Origin: Saxidomus purpurata
Taxonomy: Eukaryota > Mollusca > Bivalvia > Venerida > Veneridae
Length of the DNA: 64,000 nucleotides
Assembly (NCBI GenBank): GCA_022818135.1
Contig: JAFMSR010000007.1
Coordinates: 24,865,846-24,929,845 of the forward strand
Direction of reading: 5' to 3'
Shown here: positions 57,831-64,000 of the stretch, one piece after another
Layout: the number at the start of each line of letters is the position of its first letter
Numbering within the stretch: the first letter of the stretch is position 1
Made by a program: the position numbers and the translations under genes
Notes under the pieces: generated by a model
What the model was told of the DNA's origin: nothing
The model's database searches: none
The model's input: the letters and a program-made list of their open reading frames with translations, nothing else

Positions 57831-58029
57831 GTAAAAGTGATATTCTCTGATTATTTTAACATGTACATCTTTTTTTTTCTATATAGTGCCGTTCAGAAAT
57901 GGTATAACATAAGGTTTACACAATGTACCTATCTGACCATTCACTGTGAATCTGGTAATAAACTTATGCGCTCATACATGTATTCATTTATGTGACATTT
58001 TTATGTTCTGAATTTCTTATACAACAATT

Positions 58030-58800
58030 GACCATGCGTGGGGGTTAACCTGATTTTATATAGCCTTATGACGGAGAAACTTTTAAAACCTCTGAAACCA
58101 CAAGGCCCAGAGCTTAGATACTTGGCATGTAACATTTGCTAGTTGACCTCTACAAAGGTTGTCCAAATTATGATCCAGGGATCAAAATTTACCCCGCCTG
58201 GGGGTCACTTGAATGACATAAGTTTATAGAGGAAAACTTTAAAAACCTTCTTCTTTGAAACCACATGGCCTGCAGATAAGATACTTAGCATCACGCATTG
58301 CATATAGGACATTGAGGATGACCCCCGGGTCACTTGTTTTACATATGCTTATATAGGAAACATTTCATAAATCTATTCCTTAAAAAACACAAAGCTCAGG
58401 GCTTATGTATTTGGCTGAAGCATTTTCTAGCGGACCTCTGTATGCCCGGGCGGTAACTTGATTGTACATATGATAAGTAGGAAAACGTTCTTTTCTGAAA
58501 CCGTAAGGCCTGAAGCTTTTTTTAGTATGTAGAATTAGTATGTAGCATTTGAGAGTGGGCCTCTACCAAGGATCCCTGGTAAAAATTGATCCCGCCTGGG
58601 GGTCTCTTGATTTAACATACATTTTTGTATGCTTTTGTATAAGAACACTTAAAAGATCTTCTTCTCTGAAACCACAAAGCCCACAGCTTATATACAAAGC
58701 ATGTAGTATTGCCTAGTTGACCTCTACGGAGATTGTTAAAATCATGATCCGTGGTCAAAATGCCAGGGGGTCACATGATTAAACAAATGCTTATGTAGGG
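58030..58800 (+). repeat. Family III array in the intron between exons F and G
   Basis: Five units with GCCCAGAGCTTAGATACTTGGCATG, TAGTTGACCTCTACAAAG and GGGGGTCACTTGAATGACATAAG, the same orientation as the gene. Confidence 0.8.
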
Positions 58801-58809
58801 AAAACAAAA

Positions 58810-59730
58810 TCATTTATGGTCTAATTCAGTTCCCTCAAACGAGCATAAATCATTTATAACCTATATTTTCGCTACCATGTGTCTTCCTAAAATCAATACC
58901 TACATACAATACTTTCATTATGGATAAGTAAAAACAAAATACTTTTTTCAAGGGATTAGGCCCGTCAGCCAGCTGTCAAGTCTATTTTCGAAAACGCTTC
59001 ACATACATGTACATTCATTCAATCTTAGCTTCAACCAGTATATCAAAAATGCATTGATTGCCAAAAATAACATTTATCAATACCAGAAGCGTAATTGGAC
59101 TGTCCATGGTTTGCATGATGAATATAGAAATTTGATTCCAAAATCAGGTAAATGCTGCAAGCCAACCCTATTCCGTCGTTGGAGTATGAGAATCCATGCT
59201 CAAGACCAGTGAAGACCTCTCAAGTCCCTTGACATACCCGAAAAATTTTAATGCCGAAAATTAGCCGAACGTTCATAGACACATTACCGAGTTATGAGGA
59301 AATATGAGACGACTTACAGAACATATCGTGCGTAGTTCATGAAATAATCTTCGTTAAACCATTATTTTACATGCTTTTGAAAGTTAACGTCGACGGACAT
59401 GAAACAATGACTGCTTTACAAACATATTATTATCACTCGTTTTAAGTATCATGTAACTGTTTGTTGTAAGACATGAATTGCAAATAAAAATTTGTAATGC
59501 GCATCACTTTGAAAATGAAAACTCCGGCTCGGAGGATGTCTTTAACAATCAGCAGATGATATCTGAAAACATAAAAAAAATTATTGTCATAACAGAACAT
59601 CTGGCACATTAAACCTTTTTGAAAAATTTGAGTGTAAACGATATGCGACGAAACCTCGAATGGGTCTTCAATACCCATTATACACTAAATCAACCACCAT
59701 CACGTGGTTCTTTTCCCGCCTGTTATTCCC
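58810..59730. other. Intron F-G, no certain feature
   Basis: A possible small exon (59,089-59,148, before a GTAAAT donor) reads KRNWTVHGLHDEYRNLIPKS. Its acceptor is weak and its phase does not bridge F to G, so it is not annotated as coding. Confidence 0.3.
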
Positions 59731-59733
59731 GAG

Positions 59734-59887
59734 CACATTCTTAAGGTAATCCAACCCGCTAATAAATTCATCTCTTGTTATAATTTCGATCATCCCAAAT
59801 GGTTGATTATCCTTATTGCGACGTGTCTATTGGGAAGTGTTGTAGTCATGGGATGTGTTCTCTGCTTGATCTATGTTTCTAAATCTG
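59734..59887 (+). CDS. Exon G: transmembrane helix
   Basis: The frame is open from 59,689. The likely acceptor is cgcctgttattcccgag (ending 59733); a second, ...cttaag (ending 59745), is in the same phase. Donor GTAAGT is at 59,888. The sequence reads HILKVIQPANKFISCYNFDH, then the hydrophobic WLIILIATCLLGSVVVMGCV and LCLIYVSKS, a typical single-pass helix with juxtamembrane Lys. It enters in phase 0, whereas exon F leaves in phase 1, so a small exon or a base is missing. It leaves in phase 1. Confidence 0.75.
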
Positions 59888-59889
59888 GT

Positions 59890-60720
59890 AAGTTTTTCAG
59901 CTTTGTATTTGTTGGAAACTAAAACTGTAATTTTATTCTTTCAAAAATATGTTATACATGTATATCTTTAAGGTCAACCACATGAAGTTTACTTCAATTA
60001 ATTTTTGTTAAGCTGTAATCTGCTTCAAACTTGATTAAAGTATTGTATGTAAGGTACTATTTCCAGAAATAATGCATGCTTATATATTGTCCAAACTCGG
60101 CTACTATCGTTTAGGTCAAAAAGTGTGATCGTAGGAAACTTTTCACATATTTTCTGCCTTCATAAGCATGCTTAAACTATTGATTCGACAAGAACATTAA
60201 ACCTGGTAGCTACTGCCATCCCAAAACATCACCCTTACTAATAACCGGATTTTGCCCTGGAAAAACTGTTTAAATATATATATATATTTGAGACAGTTAA
60301 GGCTCTTGATGAGCTATTAGTACGTGTAGGTTCTTCTAAGATACAGGTCTGCTTTTTACTGAATTTACTCTACAGTATTCTTGCATTAACCCCTTACAAA
60401 AATGCAGTAAATATGTGCAGTCCGGTGCAATACTAAAAATAGAAAAAAACTTTTAAAGAATTCAAGTTTGTCAGAATCATATTTACCCATTTATCACATA
60501 TATATACAATTGTCAGTATCTGTGCAGGAAATGTAAATTTTTAAAATTCTTGAGTTGTACCCAAATGACTTATTCTATGTATCTGACTTGCATTTAGTAA
60601 TATTCATCATTTTTTCTTTCAAGGTGTTAATTTCGTTTAAAAATAGACCATCGTTAAAAATGACAACAAGAAATAACTTTATTCTTTGTGACAATTTGAC
60701 TTTGAAATAACGTACTTAGC
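59890..60720. other. Intron after exon G, no feature
   Basis: AT-rich, with a short (AT)n at about 60,270-60,290; nothing else supported. Confidence 0.35.
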
Positions 60721-60729
60721 TGAGTAATT

Positions 60730-61010
60730 ACTTAAGAATTTTTGTAAAATCGGGGCCTGGGCCTGTACGAATAGTGATCGAATCATGACTCCCAGGTCAG
60801 AAGTGACCGTTTCTCTGTAATGTACCAAACGGTCGCTAGATGAGCCATATGGTGTCATATTGGCCCTCCTGTTAAGCTCACCTGGCACAAAAGTGAACTA
60901 TAAATTGGATATATTGCCCCCCTTTAAACAAAAAAAATGTTCTGGTCTGTCGTACATGGGGCTACTGTTACCAGGGTGTAGGTCGTAAAGTGGTTTCTGG
61001 TTACCTTTAA
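60730..61010 (+). repeat. Right end of one tandem-core element abutting the left end of another
   Basis: GATGAGCCATATGGTGTCATATTGGCCCTCCTGTT (about 60,837-60,873) is the shared right end. It is followed at once by AAGCTCACCTGGCACAAAAGTGAACT, a left-end motif. Head-to-tail abutment of elements was also seen at 12.1-12.9 kb. Confidence 0.6.
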
Positions 61011-61019
61011 TCAAGACAA

Positions 61020-63070
61020 GTGTTAGTTGGTGAGAAATAATGTCGCATTTTTGAGGCGACTGATTATTCTTGTCCTTGATAGTTATATGTTTACGACATA
61101 TTTAATCAAATAACCACATGCAAGATGTGGCCAAGTTATTTACCTATCGCTGAATCATTATTTCAAACTTGTATCTTTATCAACCAAAAAGTTATTTAAG
61201 CCGTTTCACGTCCAGGTGAAGTGCTCACGAGCAAATAGAGTGAATCATATTGTCTATGAAATATCTATATATGCCTATCTTAGGTGTCATACGGTCAAAA
61301 AGATCAACCTTAAACACCCGTGTAATGTCTGGTGTTCACTTTATGCAGTTTCTTTTTAGCTGGTTAATATAAATCTTAACATGCTGCCGTTCTGTCGGCC
61401 ACAAACTGTATGATTTACGTAGTGTTTTAAACAAAATCAAGCCAGTGACTTTCTGAAAACGCCATAGGGTTGATAAGATAAGTTTTTAGCATTCAGTCAT
61501 TGAAATGTAATACAGTCATGTACATTGTAAATGCAAGAACCTTTGGTCACCTTTTAAATTCAAATGATTCCTCGCCAACACTCTAGAAGCCGCATTTAAT
61601 ACCACAATCATCAATTGGCCAAATATGGATGCCTGATACTGCAGTTGATTTACGCTGAGCTCCTTGATGTTTGATCATTAATCAAAGATCAAACGTTCAT
61701 TACGCGGAATAGTGATTCGCGTGTGGCAGTTCTAAGCACAATTTTAGTGCTTTACCTGACCAAAATAACTGTCATAAGATGCGATCATCCTCGGAATACA
61801 CGGCAGCTGTACAATTTCGTGCTTTGGTTCACCCTTTCTTCATGCCGTGTGAGCCAAATTGACGTGGTAAATGTCTTTCAACCTGTACACTTTGGCTTCA
61901 GTCGTATGTGTGTTTAAATTTGCCTGGTTAGACACGTTTCCGAGTGGAAACTTATTGAACAGATATTGCAATCATAACTTGTAGAGCTGTGCAATTTTAG
62001 GTTGCGAGACAAGGGACACCTTGCCACAGACCCCCACATTCAAAGGAACTCATGGTCTGTAGGATCTGAAAGAAAAAATGGAGAAAAATATGTTTTTGTA
62101 CTATCAATATACATGACAGTATATATAAAATAAAACAACCATTTTGATAGCTGTCATGGTAGTAACGTAACCGTGCAAAACTAAGAAGTATAAACTCTAT
62201 AATGCAACGGTATATGACATGATAATGAAGAAGTGAGAACATGTGCTCTAATCGATTTAATTTGATTTGATCAATAAAAATTCAACCAATAAGCAAAAGA
62301 CCTTTGATTCGAGTGTGTGTCAGCGGCTGCACATTTGTAAAATTGGGTGACAAATCGTTGCTGGACTTGGTCTAGATCCAGGGGCCTTTCACTGCCAGAA
62401 GCTTCTCACCGACACGGCTAATTTATTAATCACGATATATACATGAATCCTGATATAATGATGGTAGTTTATTTACATGTTCGTCTACGCACTACAGTTT
62501 TAAGCATTGTGTTTGAGCGTTTCATTATTAATGTGCTTTTGTTGAATTCCACAAGAAGCAACTTTTTACACTTTGTTATCTGCTTTAGTTGACACTTTTC
62601 TAAAATTATAGATACGTTTCTGGAAGTGCCAAATTGTGTCCGGACACTTTGAAAGTCAAATATGTTTACAGAAGAAATAAACTACCTCACGAAAAACTAT
62701 CTAACTTCGTCCTCGAATAAGCTATAGTCATTTAAGAGGGGTTTTACTTAGTTAGACGAAGTTTTGTACAGTGAAGGTCATCGTTGCTAACTGGCGGAAT
62801 AATTATATGATTTAATCCGTCATACAGAAATGGGAGTCCACAAATGGTGATTGACTGATAGTTTATGTCACTCTTTTTATGCAGACATCTACCTGACAAG
62901 TAAGTGATACGTTATGTAGTCACTTATGTTAATGCCTTGTTACGTGCACCACGCAACATTATGGCTGTTCTTAAAATGTTCACATCGATTATAATTTTGT
63001 AATAAAGTGTTCTATGTCAAAACGCACCAATCATACAAACCGTCCATCAGAGTTATGTACTAATGTTTTA
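61020..63070. other. No gene seen; family IV scrap at 61.53-61.63 kb
   Basis: AACACTCTAGAAGCCGCATTTAATACCACAATCATC is a decayed family IV unit. The frames at 61723-61917 and 61997-62242 have no splice or domain support. Confidence 0.4.
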
Positions 63071-63082
63071 CACATTACTATG

Positions 63083-63620
63083 GAGTAAAAAGGTGATATC
63101 CGTTCCAGCCGCTGACCACTTGAAATACAGCTTGCACAGATAAACGACTTTTATATTAAATAAAGTTGATATAATGATAAAGAACACGATCAACACTGGA
63201 CGGTTTCTAGCTTTACTGGACACAGTCCAGCAGAGCCTATGGCATGATGGTTAGTCCATCGAGTAAAAAGGTGATATTCGTTCCAGCCGCTGACCACTTG
63301 AAATACAGCGTGCACAGATAAACGACTTTTATACTAAATAAAGTTGATATAATGATAAAGAACACGATCAACACTTGACGGTTTCTAGCTATACTGGACA
63401 CAGTCCAGCAGAGCCTATGGCATGATGGTTAGTCCGTCGAGTAAAAAGGTGATATTCGTTCCAGCCGCTGACCACTTGAAATACAGCGTGCACAGATAAA
63501 CGACTTTTATACTAAATAAAGTTGATAGAATGATAAAGAACACGATCAACACTGGACGGTTTCTAGCTCTACTGGACACAGTCCAGCAGAGCCTATGGCA
63601 TGATGGTTAGTCCGTCGTAC
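63083..63620 (+). repeat. Three tandem 178 bp copies of a family II left end plus flank
   Basis: The unit starting GAGTAAAAAGGTGATAT begins at 63,083, 63,261 and 63,439. Each contains unique-looking flank and then the hairpin GCTCTACTGGACACAGTCCAGCAGAGC, ending at TAGTCCGTCG. Copies differ at only a few sites. Only the last copy continues into the element core, so flank plus first ~60 bp of the element were triplicated after insertion. Confidence 0.95.
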
Positions 63621-63920
63621 GTCCGTCTCTCCTTAAACATTTCATTGATTACAATCTACAGGTCACAATTTGCACTGAAGAACCTACTGATTTTGGTCAG
63701 TGGGTCAAATGTCAAGGTCACAGTAACCCCCGTTAGCTTTTCCTGAAACACTCTATATATCACAATTTTCTTTGACTTTCATAAAACGTTTAGAGAATGT
63801 TGTTTGCAACCAGTACATGATCACGTTTGGTTTGGTATGTTGGTCAAAGGTCAAAGTCACAGAGACCTGAGCTTTTTAAATTATTTAAGCTCAATATTTT
63901 GAGATTTAATTATCAATTAC
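63621..63920 (+). repeat. Family II core running toward the window end
   Basis: It follows the third copy above: GTACGTCCGTCTCTCC, GATTACAATCTACAGGTCAC, GTGGGTCAAATGTCAAGGTCACAGTAAC and GGTCAAAGTCACAGAGACC. The right end is not recognisable before about 63,920. Confidence 0.8.
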
Positions 63921-63979
63921 AGTCATTTTACTCTCACGAGTCTTTATCAGGGTTAAACAATTTAAGTTATGTTTAAATA

Positions 63980-64000
63980 TTTGGTTTTCAGCATTAAGTA
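63980..64000 (+). other. Possible splice acceptor at the window edge
   Basis: TTTGGTTTTCAG ends at 63,991 and is followed by CATTAAGTA. Entry in phase 1 would fit the phase 1 exit of exon G (tct g|ca tta agt). Only nine bases of the putative exon are visible, so this is weak. Confidence 0.25.

Larger units (their letters stand above)
34370..59887 (+). other. Main gene locus: secreted-start, cysteine-rich, follistatin/Kazal single-pass receptor-like protein
   Basis: Seven plus-strand exons (A 34370-34474, B 40699-40917, C 43497-43844, D 46066-46147, E 54161-54267, F 57606-57830, G 59734-59887) are linked by GT-AG boundaries. Phases match at A-B (0), C-D (1), D-E (2) and E-F (1). The order gives signal peptide, two cysteine-rich TNF-receptor-like blocks, Ser/Thr stalk, follistatin/Kazal module, transmembrane helix. 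B-C and F-G phases do not match in this sequence. Cytoplasmic exons are not in the window. Membership in the TNFR superfamily is an inference from cysteine spacing only; the Kazal call is firmer. Confidence 0.7.

Noticed and set aside
59089..59148. Possible small exon between F and G
   Set aside because: Weak acceptor and phases (0 to 1) that do not bridge F (exit 1) to G (entry 0).
60679..60888. 69-codon minus-strand frame
   Set aside because: It is the terminus of a tandem-core repeat element.

Overview
The window is AT-rich animal nuclear DNA, most likely from a bivalve mollusc. The evidence is interspersed repeats whose cores are tandem 150-200 bp units carrying GGTCAAGGTCACAGTGACC-type motifs, a shared terminus close to GCGATATAGGGCCATNATGGCCCTCTTGT, tRNA-derived SINEs, decayed non-LTR retrotransposons, and short cysteine-rich exons with GT-AG boundaries separated by multi-kilobase introns. 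Nothing looks bacterial: there are no operons or Shine-Dalgarno sites.

Layout. 1-7.1 kb holds repeats and a broken non-LTR retrotransposon (1.74-4.0 kb, minus). 7.21-7.45 kb is one good coding exon, a proline/serine-rich segment resembling a receptor cytoplasmic tail, probably from a gene beginning left of the window. 7.5-16 kb is repeat-rich: GT/GC microsatellite, a ~170 bp satellite-like array, and long mosaic arrays. 16.3-17.45 kb (minus) is an unrecognised membrane-protein ORF broken in two places. 18.5-33 kb holds relics: a second RT fragment with an intact YADD box, a ~150 bp inverted repeat, SINEs, a possible Polinton-type polymerase-leader relic, a mariner-type HTH relic and a third RT fragment.

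The main gene runs on the plus strand from 34.37 kb to at least 59.89 kb. Its exons encode a signal peptide, a cysteine-rich ectodomain resembling TNF-receptor cysteine-rich repeats, a Ser/Thr-rich stalk, a follistatin/Kazal module and one transmembrane helix. The cytoplasmic part must lie to the right; a possible acceptor sits at 63,991, nine bases before the window ends. Intron phases agree at A-B, C-D, D-E and E-F. They disagree at B-C, where one missing T in a T5 run would repair the phase and create a cysteine, and at F-G.

The large intron at 46-54 kb carries a decayed two-gene DNA transposon. One gene encodes a SWIM zinc finger plus YqaJ/lambda-exonuclease-type nuclease (plus strand); the other a THAP plus DDE transposase (minus strand). 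They are arranged tail to tail as in ISL2EU-type (PHIS superclass) elements. Its centre contains a strange homopolymer block that looks like a sequence artefact.

Several repeat families with different tandem cores share one terminal motif and carry a hairpin followed by CTAA/CTAG at the other end, as expected for non-autonomous Helitron/Helentron-like elements.
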